A stretch of 64,000 nucleotides of DNA from Symbiodinium natans (Eukaryota > Sar > Dinophyceae > Suessiales > Symbiodiniaceae). The stretch spans positions 62,001 to 126,000 of the forward strand of contig CAJNDS010000382.1 in assembly GCA_905221605.1 (NCBI GenBank), read 5' to 3'. The translations under genes and the position numbers were made by a program. Positions within the stretch are counted from its first letter, which is position 1; each line of letters starts with the position of its first letter. A model generated the notes under the pieces. The model did not search any database, was not told where the DNA came from, and was given only the letters and a program-made list of their open reading frames with translations. This document shows positions 1 through 11,485 of the stretch, piece by piece.

Positions 1-1313
1 CCCTAAACCCCGCAAACCCAAATTTCCCTCCCCAAAGTAGAAGAAGTTCTCCCTACGCCCACGAGGCTTCTGGCCGCCAGCTGCGTGGCGATCAATGCCT
101 GCGGCGTCCCCTATGGAACCTGGAGCACGCTTTAGTAATTTAGGGGGCTGCAGAGGCTTTTTTCAGGGTTTCGTTTTGTTTTCTTTTCCGGGGCTTCAGG
201 GGTTCAGGGCGGTGTAGGGCTTAGGGGTTGAGAGCTTTAGGCAGAGTGGTGCAGCGTGGGATGCTTGCCAAGCCTAAAGCCCTTCGGCTTCAGATCTCGA
301 GATACTGAGAGCCCTGTAGTCGAAAAACAAGAAGCCCAAAACTCGCTCCTGGCGACGCCGAACCTTGGATGAGTGTCGAAATGAGAGTTCCACTGCTCTG
401 TAGCAAAGCTTCGGAGGCCTTGTGGACTTCAGAGATGAAGGAGAGAGATCTGCAAAAAACCCACGGTGCTCTGCTGCTTCACAGGAGCCTCAACATGACC
501 CTCGTTGATCAGACTGGGTTTGCTCTCCGAAGCCCCCTTACCCTGCATCTGCACTCAAGCCCCCAAGTCCCAAGACACCCTGACGCAGGGCCCACCCAAC
601 ATGACCCAACATGAGATGTGCCTGACTCAGCTGAGGCCTGCATGTGTTCAGCCACTCGGCCAACTCTGGGTCCTGTCTTGAACCGTCTGCGAGTGTGCCC
701 CAAAGCACCTCTCGTACTCATAGGTTGCCGGGGAGTATGGCTTGTGGGCACCTGATTCCATCATACTTCAGGGTGGAGGGCCAGGGCTGTGAGGCTCGTA
801 TCCAAAGCTCAAACCACATTTAGTGTTTTGGGGTCAACGTTCCGGGTTTGAGGTCTGGGTCTGGCAGATACACTGCTCACTTTGGAGATGCTTCTCTCTG
901 TCCAGGCCTGGAGCACATCACCTGGAATCCTGGAACACCCAAGAACCCCAAAACTCCTCCAAAGCGACCCAACACCCGGGAAGCTTCGGGGGGCCGAGGC
1001 AACTTGCCTTCGGACGCCGCTGTGCCCATGAAGCACCCCGGATGCGGTGTCCAGGGCCCTGGGGGTCGTGGTTTCATGTTTTGGGAGGTGTCGGGGGTGG
1101 CGCCTGTAGGGGTCTCTTAGTAGGGCACTGGGACCAAAACTAGTGGGCTCAGGAATCCCCAGCGCGACTCCCATAACCATCTACCTTGAACAACCCTGAG
1201 ACCCTAAACACTAAACCCTAAGTTTCGGCTCAAGCAGTGCCCGCATGATGCAGTTTTGGTAGCAAAGCACAAGAGCTGAATCATTTTATAAGTTTCTAGC
1301 GGCGCACAGCTGC

Positions 1314-1317
1314 TGAC

Positions 1318-1368
<51 letters not shown>

Positions 1369-1445
1369 GAGAGGGCCAGAAAGGCCGGCGGAGGTTCCTC
1401 TTCGGGGGGCCCTTTTCGCTGGGTAGAAGAAGAAGAGAGGGAGAG

Positions 1446-1484
<39 letters not shown>

Positions 1485-1760
1485 GAGAGAGAGTGAGAGC
1501 GGGAGCGGGAGAGGGAGAGGGAGAGGGCCGGAAAGAGAGAGGGAGGGAGAGAGAGAGAGAGAGAGAGGAAGAACAAGAAGAAGAATAGGAAGAAAAAGAA
1601 GAGGAGACAGCGAGAGAGACAGAGAGAAAGCAGAAGAAGAAGAAGAGGGGAGCCAGAGAGAGAAAGAGAGAGAGGGAGAGAGTGGGAGAGAGGGAGGGAG
1701 GGGAGGGAGGAGGGAGGGAGGGAGGGAGAGAGGGAGAGAGAGAGAGAGAGAGAGAAAGAA
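1314..1760. repeat. Polypurine (GA)n tract
   Basis: About 450 bp of GAGA/GGGA repeats broken by a short unique insert near 1371-1432. The strand-asymmetric mirror repeat is capable of H-DNA. The apparent Ser/Leu-rich minus-strand frames here are artefacts. Confidence 0.95.
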
Positions 1761-2802
1761 ACCACTCACGCTACACACCCTGTGCTTCGTATCGTCGTCG
1801 TTCAGACCCTGCGTCGGAGGTTCCTCTGGCGCTAATCGTACGTCGTCGTTCGGTCGGGTTCGTCGGGTATCGGGTCGAGAACAGCCCCCCCCCCCCCCCC
1901 CCCCATACTTGCTGGGACCTGAGATGGCGCCCAAACGTGCCATGGACACTTTGCGTCCGGATGTCGACTATAGTTGCGGGTAGTTCTTTTAAATTTCACG
2001 GTTCTCGACCCGGTCTGGGACCGCCTAAGCGCTGCTCGTAGTTTGAGCAGCTTCACGGAAGCCCTGCCTTTAATCCAGGAGTATCCACGAATGCAGTGCG
2101 GGGAGGCTTGGCAAGCAGCGGCTTCGGTCCATAACCGCGTCGCGGACGCGTTAGCGCCTGCTCTCGGGAACGCGGCCGCAGTGTCGTACGAAATTTACGA
2201 CCGCGTCATCTTCCGAGGCGGCCCCTGCATTTGGCGGATCGTGCTGGCGGAGTAGAGCGTAGCGGGTACACGTCGCACAGCCCCTCGGCACGCTAAGCCG
2301 TGCTGAGGCCAGTTTAAAGTGACTGCCAAAACACTCTGTCCCACACAGATCATACAGTAACACGGCGTCGTCTCCATCGGAATGTCGAACTAAACTTACA
2401 GCGTCCAAGGTCGGTTTTTGTTCTACTGGTTCAACCTCGTGGTCCCTTTGTCTCCTCTTTGTTTTTTGTCAGTCACAGCTTTGTTTTTCCACTTGCTTCT
2501 TGGATACTGCCGCGTCGGCAAACGACGGCCTCGTTTGAATCAGGCGAAGTTTTCCCTTCAGACAGACCATCTTTTCTCCGAGTCTCAGCAAGCCCCACCC
2601 CACCACGTAGAAAGATAGGAGGAGTCGGCCCGATGCCTCTCCGGATAGCCTCCAAGGGCCAGCGGCAGCAGATCTTGCCTAGGGGCCCATTGCTGTTGGT
2701 GTACTCGCTTTCGGTACTTGCGATACATGTCGCATGTTCACCGCGTTCTGTGTCCCACAGACGTTTTTCGTTTATCGTTTAGGTTTGAAGCGCTGATTTT
2801 TT

Positions 2803-2880
2803 TTAATTCTGGAATTCTGGAATTCTGGAACTGGGGGCCTCTGAAAAATTTGCAATTCTGGAATTCTGCAAGTCTGGAAT
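2803..2880. repeat. Short tandem GGAATTCTG repeat
   Basis: GGAATTCTG and variants repeat several times, followed to about 3170 by AT-rich DNA with recurring GATTCCTA/GATTCCTT words and no gene. Confidence 0.8.
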
Positions 2881-3478
2881 CCTAAATTCGAAGAGCCGAT
2901 AAAAAAAGGTTACATTGTAAAATTAGAGACGGAAAATAAGAGTCTTATTAATCTGAATGGGATTCCTATTTGTTTTTTAGGATTCCTTGTTATTTTCTAG
3001 GCCTCCTATCAAATTTAATAGTACTCCTGTTCACTTTAATGGGAGTTCTTATTGGAGTAATACGATTCCGAATAATTTTACTAGCATTCAAATTGTTTCC
3101 TGTATTTGTTTAATGGGGTTCGTCCTAATTTTTAAAAGATGGCTATTAAAGGGTGCCTAGAAACCTTCTTGGGTTTAATTCCTTGGGAAGGGCTATGGAA
3201 ACCTGTAGAGTCCCCAACCCCGATAGAACCCTAAAATTCACAGTCGAAATAACAATACCGAAATGCCCCCCAAGCTCCAAACCCTAAACCCTCGGTTCCT
3301 CCGAAGTTCTAAACCCTAAGCCTCGCATGCCCTAGGCCCTCAAACGACAACACCCGGAAATTCCAAAGCCCTACAGAAGCCCCGAAGCTCCCCCTCTATT
3401 ACAGGTTTACCCTAAGAACCTAAAACCCCAAACTCCTAACACGATCTGACAAGAAAAACTGACCCTTGTGAAGCTCAG

Positions 3479-3555
3479 AGGTTTGGCATCTATGGTGAAG
3501 TGCTTTGGTGCGCGTCGAAGCCGTGGTTTCTGATCTACCCAGGCCCGTTCTGGAG
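3479..3555 (+). CDS. Candidate internal exon, unknown protein
   Basis: The island between a C-rich block (3220-3440) and a G-rich block (3556-3660) is open for 26 codons (RFGIYGEVLWCASKPWFLIY...). It has AAGCTCAG before it and GAG/GTAAGG after it, a textbook donor. The peptide is rich in aromatic residues. I do not recognise it. Confidence 0.4.
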
Positions 3556-4396
3556 GTAAGGGGGTGTTGGGCTTAGGGCTTGGGGTTTAGGAGTTTGGCG
3601 TTTGCGTGATCAGTTGCGGGCTTGTGGGTTCATGGTCTCAGGGGTTTATGGGATTAACGTACGGGTATGCCGTCGCTTAGGGGGGCTCGTTGTAAATTCT
3701 GGAAGCCCAAGGCCAAAGATATTTCAAGACATTATAAAGCCAGCCGCGGGGCAGGGTTGTGCAGGCTAGCTCCCTCTTCCAACAGCACACGCCGTGTCTC
3801 CATACGGCCACTATAAATGCAGCTTTCTGAGACAGCATTCGCAAGGATCGCTTTCCATTGTCCTCAATCTTATTGCACGCCAAACCAGAACCGTCATCCT
3901 CATCTCCTGGCGCTCTCGGACCATGACTAACTTTGCCCGATTTCGAAGGGTGGGGCTTCTTTTTGGGTATGTTTTTGTGTATCGAATTTTGTTTCCTAAA
4001 CCCTAAACCCTAAAAACCCTAAAACCATAATTAAAGCCCTAAAACCCTAATTAAACCCCAAACCTTAAACACTAAACCCATCTAAACCCTAAACCCAAAA
4101 ACATATCCCAACAAAAACCAAACAATATACCACAAAAAACCTGGCGCCGTGAACCCCTAGACAGTTCAATACGCTTCCCAACAACCCTGCTCTCGGCTCG
4201 GGACGAACCCCCTTCGGAACCCCCTCACTGAAAGAGGGCCGGGCTGGGAAGTTTAAGGTTGCGGGTGCCTCACGCTTTCCCAAACCGTTTCCCTCTCACA
4301 TTCAGAAAACAACCTCACTGCGGAAACGTATTTCCCGTTGAACGTTAGGAGAAAGAGCCCAACAACCCTAAACCCCTAACTTTCCTAATCCTAAAG

Positions 4397-4491
4397 GCCT
4401 TTGTGCGGTCTTGGCGGCCACGCCCCTCTTGACTCATCGGTTGGGGCAAGCCTCTTGGCACACTTTGCCGCCTGCCAATTGGACTTTGCCG
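4397..4491 (+). CDS. Candidate internal exon, unknown protein
   Basis: A 95 bp island directly after CCTAATCCTAAAG ends at CCG/GTGAGC, a good donor. The frame begins LCAVLAATPLLTHRLGQ and ends NWTLP. It is hydrophobic at the start. It is possibly part of the same gene as the islands at 5769 and 6456. No family recognised. Confidence 0.35.
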
Positions 4492-5013
4492 GTGAGCCCA
4501 ATACCCCCTGAATAAATATGGGGCTCTCCATAGTATTTTTGGTAATTATGTAGGTACGGTATACGTATACCTTTAACTGGGGGGCATTCAGTACTCTAAA
4601 AGGGGCTTAGGATTTTCAGGTTTTACAGGGTTTAGGGGTTATAAGTTAGTGCTGGGAAGAGGGATGTAGTATCCTTCATGTGACTATGGTGTTCCGAATG
4701 GGGGCAGGTAAGAACCACCCGCCCTGAGCACTTGGGCCCTAGGCTAACACTTCTTAGGGCCGCGGTAGAGGCTTTAGGCTTCAGGGTTTAGGGAGTAGGG
4801 TTTAGGGTTTGGGGTTTAACGATAGTTATAGGATTTAGTGGTTTAAGTTTTTTTTTGGGGGGGGGGGTCCTCGAGTTGGGCTGTATAAGTACTGCACCTC
4901 AGGATTGTAAGGGGGTTCGACAAGTCTACGAGGTATCTCCCAAGCCCCCAACAGATCGCTGACATGGGTGTTGAGGTAATGTATGTCGACACCGTAAGCT
5001 TTCTAAGTCGTAC

Positions 5014-5123
5014 ACAGGGGGTCCATCTGTAATACCATCATGGAAGTAGGTACCCCCAATGGCCGATTTAGTATGGTTTTTGGGTGCATATTTCCAGAAC
5101 AGTACTACAGATGGACCCTCTGC
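5014..5123. repeat. Imperfect 110 bp inverted repeat
   Basis: Arms around 5015-5036 (…GGGGTCCATCTGTAATACC) and 5101-5122 (…TACTACAGATGGACCCTC) are complementary at about 18 of 22 positions. Pairing continues inward around 5041-5057 and 5080-5095. It is a MITE-like or hairpin element. Confidence 0.75.
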
Positions 5124-5397
5124 GATACATGGTGGTGAGATCCAAAGAGGTTCCACAGTCACTAGAGCAACCCGTGTACCCTTTCTGTTGGGGCGTCCCT
5201 GGTCTTCTGCGACTTCAGGATCAAACCCGCCGCGCTTTGTCCCGAAACTGCCCAAACCCTTTAAACCCTGAAGGCCCATACGCCCAAGTCCGATAGAGTC
5301 ACTCCAAACCCTCCACCCTAAACTCCAAACCCTAAACCCCAAACCCCAAACCCTACACCCTGCACCCTGCACCCTATGCCCTTGACTTCCTGCCAAG

Positions 5398-5449
5398 GCC
5401 AAGGTGCCAGACTGGGTCACGAAGCCCGAGGAGTACAAGGCTCCCCAGG
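5398..5449 (+). CDS. Candidate internal exon KVPDWVTKPEEYKAPQ
   Basis: The island lies between a C-rich block (5250-5380) and a G-rich block (5450-5530). It starts after GCCAAG with G and reads KVPDWVTKPEEYKAPQ before GGTGGGGG. The composition is clearly protein-like, but I cannot name it. Confidence 0.4.
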
Positions 5450-5768
5450 GTGGGGGTTGGGGTGGAGCGGGGTTTAGGGCGTTTTTGGGTTTTGGGGTTT
5501 TTGATTTGGGGTTTGGGGTCTATGGGTGCAGCCCAGAAGTACGAGTAGGTTTTGGGAGGTGAGACTGAAAGGATTCCCCCGAAACCTTCAGCCGTAAGAT
5601 GTGGCAGCTCCGGCAACTCCCCAGCCATCACAGGACGTCTGGTGCACCTTGAACCCGAATCCCAGAGCCCTTGATGCCCTACACCCTATAGGGTTTAAGG
5701 TTTAGGGCCTAAACCCTGAGTTCTAAAGGGTTTAGGGTCAGGGCTTAGGGAACCCCAAAAACCCTAAG

Positions 5769-5870
5769 GCGATCATGGACACCACCACCAACGCCGTTTG
5801 TCTGCTGACTGGTGGCTTCCTGTTAGTCGCCATGGACCAGATCCCACGAATCGTGAGGCCGGAACCTCAA
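5769..5870 (+). CDS. Candidate internal exon with a possible membrane segment
   Basis: Exactly 34 codons, phase 0 at both ends, starting after ACCCTAAG with G and ending before GTTTTTGTGG. The peptide AIMDTTTNAVCLLTGGFLLV contains a hydrophobic stretch and continues AMDQIPRIVRPEPQ. An earlier donor (GTGAGG at 5853) is also possible. With the terminal exon at 6456 it suggests a multi-pass membrane protein ending near 6528. Confidence 0.4.
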
Positions 5871-6455
5871 GTTTTTGTGGGGGGTTTAGTTAGGGTTTAC
5901 GGTTCAGGTGTTTGTGAGGGGGGGGGGGGGGGGCAGGTTACCACCTGGTAGTTCGCAGGGCTTGGGGTTGGGTTGGGTTTTAGGGGTGGAGCCTGCGCAC
6001 CCAAACCCTCCTGCCTACATCACAAGCTCTACACGCCTCAACCCTAAACCCTAACCCCCCCGCCCCCTGGCAAATTTTCTTCGTTGAGGTGTCGTACGAG
6101 TTGAGGATACCCTGTAAACCCTAATAAACAGCATCCCTGTGCTCAGGAAAGAGCAGTCTGGCATCCTACCATCGCACCTCACGCACCTCGGGGCTGCGTT
6201 AAGGGGGCGCAGCTGTCACGAAGGGTTTGAGGGGTTAGGGCTTGGAGGGGCTCTGGTACGATTCTTGGCATTCTGGTTCTTGGCTTCGCTTTTACAGGGG
6301 GGGGGGGGGGGCATCAGGATGCTTTGCCCCATAAGGGGCTGTGCGAAAATACCGGACCCCCAAAATAGACTCCGGAAAAGTAGGATTCCCCTCTCCTAAG
6401 GACCCCAATAAGGTACCCCCACCCTAATTTCGGAACCCCCCCCTAAAAGCCTAAG

Positions 6456-6528
6456 GTTGGTCTACCTGACGCTCCTCTTTGGCTCCATGTGCGCCGCCGC
6501 GGCGATGGCGGGCCGGCTCTCAGAATGA
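6456..6528 (+). CDS. Candidate terminal exon, hydrophobic C-terminus
   Basis: After CCTAAG the frame reads LVYLTLLFGSMCAAAAMAGR and then LSE with a TGA at 6526-6528. This looks like a small-residue transmembrane helix at a C-terminus. It would end the gene that uses the islands from about 3479 to 5870. Unnamed. Confidence 0.38.
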
Positions 6529-6780
6529 GCGCTCTGAGTCTCGGAGGCGCTGCAAGAGCGGGCTTGTGCCTGTTTGATTTTTTTGGTGTGGGAGGAGGTG
6601 TTGTTTTGAGCTTGGGGTTTTTGAGTTTTAGGCTTCGATGGTTTCGGGATTGGGTTTAGGAATTCAGGGTTTCGGCTTTTCGTGCATTAACTCATTGAAG
6701 GCCAAGCCCCCAGCCGCAAGCCTCGGGTAGGTAGAAGCATGGTGGCTTCGGTTGGCTGTGCAGTGCCCTTTTGTGGCGCA

Positions 6781-7083
6781 GGCTTTCTCTCGCTCTGCTT
6801 GTCTCCGCCTCCGTCTCAGAGTCTCTTCCTGTTTCTCCCTCCCTTTCTCTCTGTCTGTTTGTCTCTCTCTCTCTCTCTCTCTCTGTCGCTCGCTCGCTAT
6901 CCCCATTTCTCTCCCTCTCACTTTGTCTGTCTGTCTGTCAGTCAGCCAATCTGTCAGTCTGTCTCCCTCTCTCTCTCTATCTCTCTGTCTCTCTCTGTCT
7001 CTGTTTCTGTGTCTCTCTATCTGTCTCTTTCTCTCTCTCCCTCCCTCCCTCCCTCCCTCCCTCCCTCCCTCTCCCCTCCCTCC
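6781..7083. repeat. Polypyrimidine (CT)n tract
   Basis: CTCT/CTGT/CCCT repeats over 300 bp, ending in (CCCT)n. It is the reverse orientation of the 1314-1760 tract. On the + strand it could act as an extended polypyrimidine tract. Confidence 0.95.
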
Positions 7084-7819
7084 CACGCGCATGATCATGC
7101 CGCCTATGTCAGTGTATGGCTATCGAGGCCTATCCGTGCGTGTTGGAGGGTGCTTGTAGGATTGTTCTGGCCTGTGCTGCTAACTGACCGCCAAGTCCCT
7201 CTGAGTTTTTTTTTGGTGCCGACTCCTAACCAGAAGATATGTAATGTTTGCTCGGCTTTCTTCTGGTTGGCTCTTAGGACTTTAACTTTTTGGTTTTCGT
7301 GGGAACTACAATAAGGGAGTCTAAAAGTTAAACTTCTAGGAGGGGTTCAGAAGTCAGCCAAGATATCATTGTCCACCGATCCAACCCTCAGCCCAAACCG
7401 CCAGATGTATGCATCCTAAGCCCCCCCCAAACTTGACTTGATCTCTAAACCGCAAGACAGGTTCACCGTAAGCCCTGAACCCCAAACCGTTTCAGGATCT
7501 ACGGTTGAGACAGTTCAGCCGCTATGCCCTTAAACTTCAACTCCACCGGAACCTCCGAGTTGGGTTTGCTGCGCTTCTCGATGGCCCGAAGTCTTGGGAC
7601 CCTTGCCTTCAACCCTGGACCCGAAAGTCCTGCACCCCCCACGAGGCGCTTCAGCATGTGCAGCTGCAGTGAGCAGAATGTACAGGCACGCAGATGTGCT
7701 ATGCAGGCAGTACATCCACGACCGCCGGCCGACAAAAGAGAGCCTTTTGCAGATTGAAAGTCGACGATTCGTGGGATGAGATTTGAGGCGGCCTCTTCAT
7801 CTTAATTGCATGATGATGG

Positions 7820-7875
7820 TTTAGGGTTTAGGGTTTAGGGTTTAGGGTTTAGGGTTTAGGGTTTAGGGTTTAGGG
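7820..7875. repeat. Perfect interstitial telomeric array (TTTAGGG)8
   Basis: Eight exact units followed by TTTGGGG. Contrasts with the degenerate copies elsewhere. Confidence 0.97.
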
Positions 7876-8514
7876 TTTGGGGTATACTCTGTATGGAATG
7901 TCTTCAATCGGCTTTTCTTCAAGTAGAGGCACACTGGGGCTCGACTTGGGAATAGGGATACTGAAAGACGGATGCCAGGGTTCTCCCCCCCCTCCCCCCC
8001 CCCCCCACCGCACAACCAAAAACCTCAAGCATTTCGAGGGCCCAGCCCTGCTTCGCGTCGTCTTGCGGTGCTTCCTGCCCCTTCTGCCACTAGAAATCCC
8101 CGGCGTCAAGGAAGAATCATAACACTCGTGTCGACCAGACCAGGCATCGTCTTGGGCTTTATCTTGTTAGACCCCAACTACCTAAGCACCCACAGGCAAG
8201 TGCCTTGAAGCCCTAAACTACTTGAGACTCCCGCCCGCAGCCGAGCCAATTTGCATGAAAAAGATCACGATAGCCAGCCACATCTTCACCTTCACGCATC
8301 CAGGGGCCCAGGTCCCCTCAAGCCTCAGACATGAACACATTCTTCTGAGTCGTAGCTGTAGCAACACCCTTCGAGCCCTCAGACCCAAGAAGCTGAATCT
8401 TAATTAAGCCTTGACGGGAAGACGGCCCTCAAGGGCGACGACCTTCATTCGAAGCCTGGATGAACCCTTGCCAGCCCGTAGCACCCAAAACGCACAAGAT
8501 TTTTTCCTGACACC

Positions 8515-8561
8515 ATGGCCGCGGATGCGGAAGATCTCGCGCCCACCATGGCCGGGAGGGG
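8515..8561 (+). CDS. Candidate first exon starting MAADAEDLAPTMAGR
   Basis: ATG lies in a strong context (CACCATGGCCG) and reads MAADAEDLAPTMAGR before GGGTGGGC, which could hold a GT donor. It opens the stretch of islands from 8.5 to 14.8 kb. The antisense frame is also open, so strand is not certain. Confidence 0.3.
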
Positions 8562-8671
8562 GGTGGGCTCGCGGGCCTCTAGCGGTTTGGCTTGGGCCAT
8601 GGGCTTGGGCCTATAGTAAGGCACTTGGGATATCACCTCTTTTCTTCGCGAGGGTTTAAGAGAATTTTATT

Positions 8672-8760
8672 GAGGTTCAAGAGGATCCTGCTTCCAGATT
8701 GGGGTTTCAGAGGTTCCTGCTTCCCTACTAAGGTTTGAGAGGATCCTGTGTTGCAGCGGG
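8672..8760. repeat. About 31 bp unit, three copies
   Basis: GTTCAAGAGGATCCTGCTTC, GTTTCAGAGGTTCCTGCTTC and GTTTGAGAGGATCCTG follow one another. An intronic tandem repeat. Confidence 0.75.
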
Positions 8761-9377
8761 TGTGAAGGGCCAAGCTAAGGCTATCTCGGCGAGTCGTGGG
8801 GCCCCCCGAATCTCCCCCCACTTGAAGACCCTAATTAATGCCCCTCATGGGGTTTCAGGGGCCGCGCTGGGGCTAAGTAACTCTCCCCTTAGAACCCTGT
8901 GTAGTATCAATATAGGCTAGCCAAAATGCAAATTCCTCAGGAAATAGGCACGTGGTATGCAGGCTCAGGACAGCAGATTCCAGGCCTGGAAATATCCACC
9001 AACGCCTAAGCCTCTGAACCCTGAGCCTCGACCCTTAGCTGTAGCCCTGAAACCCTGAACCCCGAGCCTAAACCCTGAACCCTAAACACTGAACCCGTAT
9101 TCAAAGCTGCCGTCAGCCCTTCGGGGGGGAGCCCTGCAGGTCACTACGCTTCCTGACGACGGCTTCGTTCCCTTCGGTCGAAGGCCTCGGGCCCTTCAGA
9201 GGATTTAGGGTTTAGGTTTTCCCCATCTTTCGAGACATAGGGTTCCCAGTTGTTGTCAAGCTAGTTTCATCAGGCGTGATTTTAGAATCGTGACTCTTGA
9301 CGGGATCCAAGGCATTCCCCCCCTAAGCGCAAGTGACAAAGCAGGTTCGGTAGAGGGTTAAGATTCAGAATGCTTAG

Positions 9378-9485
9378 GGCCCTACACCGTAAACCCTAAA
9401 CCCTAAACCCCAAACCCGCTAGGCCCCAAACCCTAAACCCTAAACCCCAAACCCCTAAACCCTAAACCCTAAACGGCCCTAAACC
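9378..9485. repeat. Dense C-rich telomere-like block
   Basis: CCCTAAACCC/CCCCAAACCC units, typical of the many blocks that precede islands. Similar blocks: 3220-3440, 5250-5380, 17765-17860, 22085-22205, 33400-33475, 36485-36535, 42260-42340. Confidence 0.9.
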
Positions 9486-9529
9486 CCAACTAGTCCTTAA
9501 AAAAGTTTCAGGGCCCTTAGCAGCCTCAG

Positions 9530-9621
9530 GGGGTGTCCCCGGGGTCGCTTGCGAAGGCGAAGGCCGGCCTGGCGCTCGCCCGGCGAAAGTGCCGGGGCGC
9601 CTGGAAAACACTGGGAGATGG
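9530..9621 (+). CDS. Candidate internal exon, Lys/Arg/Ala-rich helix
   Basis: After CAGCCTCAG the frame reads SPGSLAKAKAGLALARRKCR and on to GAWKTLGDG, ending at a GTTTGGGG donor. It sits between a dense C-rich block (9380-9485) and a G-rich block (9622-9680). The content is basic and helical. No family recognised. Confidence 0.4.
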
Positions 9622-10025
9622 GTTTGGGGGGTTCAGGGTTTAGGGTTTAGGTGGGGCCTGGGTTCTAAGGGTTTTAAAGCGTCTGGGGCTAGTTGTTGAG
9701 GAGCGGTGCAGGATTTTGAATTGCAGAATCCTGAAAGGTGGGAGAGCTCAGAAAAAACGCCAAAGTTTAGCAGCTGGCGGCTTGCAGGGCGTGCCTGGTT
9801 TCAAGAGTCCCCCTTGGCAAATTTATTTTGCTTAGATTGTTTTTGAACTTGAAAAAACCCAAGGGAAATAACATACGTGTCCACCCTGGTCAGAAGCCAA
9901 ACCCAAACCTTGACCTTGGAGTTTGCCCCTAAACTCCTGAACCCAACTCCTCAAGTTCATGTTGACACCAGGGGACTGGGGCTCAGGATTTCGGAGCTTC
10001 GGATGTAGCTTCTAACTGCTGCCAG

Positions 10026-10134
10026 TGGGCGCCAAAGTGGCGCCGTGTGGCGAATCCCTCGGCCGATTTCGCGGAGTTCGACCGCGTCGTACGAGGACGG
10101 GGCCCTTCAGCATGTGTTTGCGGAGTTTTGGCAG
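10026..10134 (+). CDS. Candidate internal exon
   Basis: It follows ACTGCTGCCAG. The frame WAPKWRRVANPSADFAEFDR continues VVRGRGPSACVCGVLA to G/GTTTGC. A second frame is also open over the whole island, so the reading is tentative. Confidence 0.33.
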
Positions 10135-10412
10135 GTTTGCGGGCTTTATAGCGGACCACCAACACGATCTGGATTGCACACCCGTGTGTCTGAGTCATGC
10201 TGAAGGCACGATCGCATGAGTCACATTGGAATGCTCCTGCGCATGCAGGTATGACTCTAGGCCAGAATACTGATTCTTAGTCTGCTTTTCAATATTGTCC
10301 ATGTGATTACAACGATTCTTTCAAAGCTCCAGACCGAATGAACCTTCAAATTCCTCACGACTACCCGACTCAAGACTTTGAGGGCCTTGCAGCTGGCGTT
10401 CCCTTCCTGCAG

Positions 10413-10469
10413 GCATGCTCAACCGCATCAGCACCGAAAACGCCCGCTTCCTCCTGCCGCAGGGCTGGC
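10413..10469 (+). CDS. Candidate internal exon MLNRISTENARFLLPQ
   Basis: TTCCTGCAG followed by GC opens a frame MLNRISTENARFLLPQGW. It ends before GTGCTTAGGG, where telomere-like GTGTTTAGGG units begin at once. Not recognised. Confidence 0.38.
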
Positions 10470-11411
10470 GTGCTTAGGGTGCTTAGGGTGTTTAGGGTTT
10501 TCAGCGCTCCAGGGCTTGAGGGCTCCGGGGGTTTCTGAGGGCTCGGAGCAACCCTTTGCTCCATTCTTCGCCATGACTGCTTGGATTCTTTTTTTGAAGC
10601 TTGTTAGTCGTGGCATCGTTTCTTTCGTGACTACTGCTATCTTGACTACAATCAGCATTCGTATGGTTGCGTCTTACACCCCGAAGGCCCATTGGAGCAG
10701 TCATCCCAAGTGCTGAAAAGAGCCCTCAACCAACCAACCCTAAATCCCTTAAAAAGAGCCCTTAAGCTCTACAGGCCCAAAAGCCCTTGAAGCCCAAAGG
10801 GTTTCTGAAGCCCTCCAGAAACAAGAAGAAGCCAGGCTGGAACCTGCTCTCCGCGGCGCTGAGAAGGCTTCAACGTGGACAAAGCAAGTTATTCTAAGAC
10901 TTGACGGGCTTCAGGGACTTGAGGGGTCTTCAGGCCTGGAAGTGTGCAGTGCTTTGGCGGATGTGGGGCTTTCGGGGTCTACGGATTCAGTGGTTTCAGA
11001 AATGAGGGGTTCATGGATTTGAGGGGTCCAAGAATTTCGGAGTTTAGGTACTTAGGGATTTAGATCTGGGGGAGGGGAGGAACTGGTTGGTCTATGGGTT
11101 AGCGGGGCTTCACGTTTCAACTGCTGTCTAGAGGTTTTCCGAGCCTTCCAAGCCTTATGAAGCATTAGCCGAGGCGGTCCATGATTTTCCGATTTTAGGG
11201 CTGAAGGTTGGAGTGTTCTAAAATTCGAGGGTTCATTTAGAGTATATGAGTTCTAGGGTTCTGGGCTACAGGATCTCGATGTTCTGATTGGTGAGTCTTG
11301 GTCAGGGATGGCAAACCTCAGCTGCTGAAACATCTCCGCTCTTGCAATATTGCAGCACTCAAGCCATAAACCCAAGACCTCTCCACGAAGATCGCTTGCT
11401 TTCTGTGATAG

Positions 11412-11485
11412 GCTGGCGACTGTGCCCCCTGGTGGTCGGCGCGCTGTGCGGCGCTGATGTTGAACCACTACATCCAGGCTCCAAT
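11412..11485 (+). CDS. Candidate internal exon with DCAPWWSARCAALM
   Basis: The frame after GATAG reads AGDCAPWWSARCAALMLNHY and then IQAPM. It ends at GTTTTCAGGG, a donor made from a telomere-like unit (or earlier at CAG/GCTCC). The CxxW..C content is not a thioredoxin CxxC. Unnamed. Confidence 0.35.

Larger units (their letters stand above)
1..3440. other. Region with few supportable genes
   Basis: Blocks of C-rich units (1-20, 1190-1215, 3220-3440) and G-rich units (135-260) frame islands at 41-130, 369-614 and 900-1130 that are open in several frames. The stretch 1770-2770 has no telomere-like unit, several open frames on both strands (for example 1974-2255 +), and no clear gene. Confidence 0.5.

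Noticed and set aside
1296-1949. Long Ser/Leu-rich frames on the minus strand
   Set aside because: They are translations of the GA microsatellite with no protein character outside it. The same applies to frames in 6664-7314 and 35402-35937.
1974-2255. 93-codon + frame in a repeat-free stretch
   Set aside because: The only long frame there, but the opposite strand is open for 85 codons over its 3' end, and nothing about it is recognisable.
11412-11485. Thioredoxin-like active site in DCAPWWSARC
   Set aside because: Cysteine spacing and flanks do not fit a CxxC fold.
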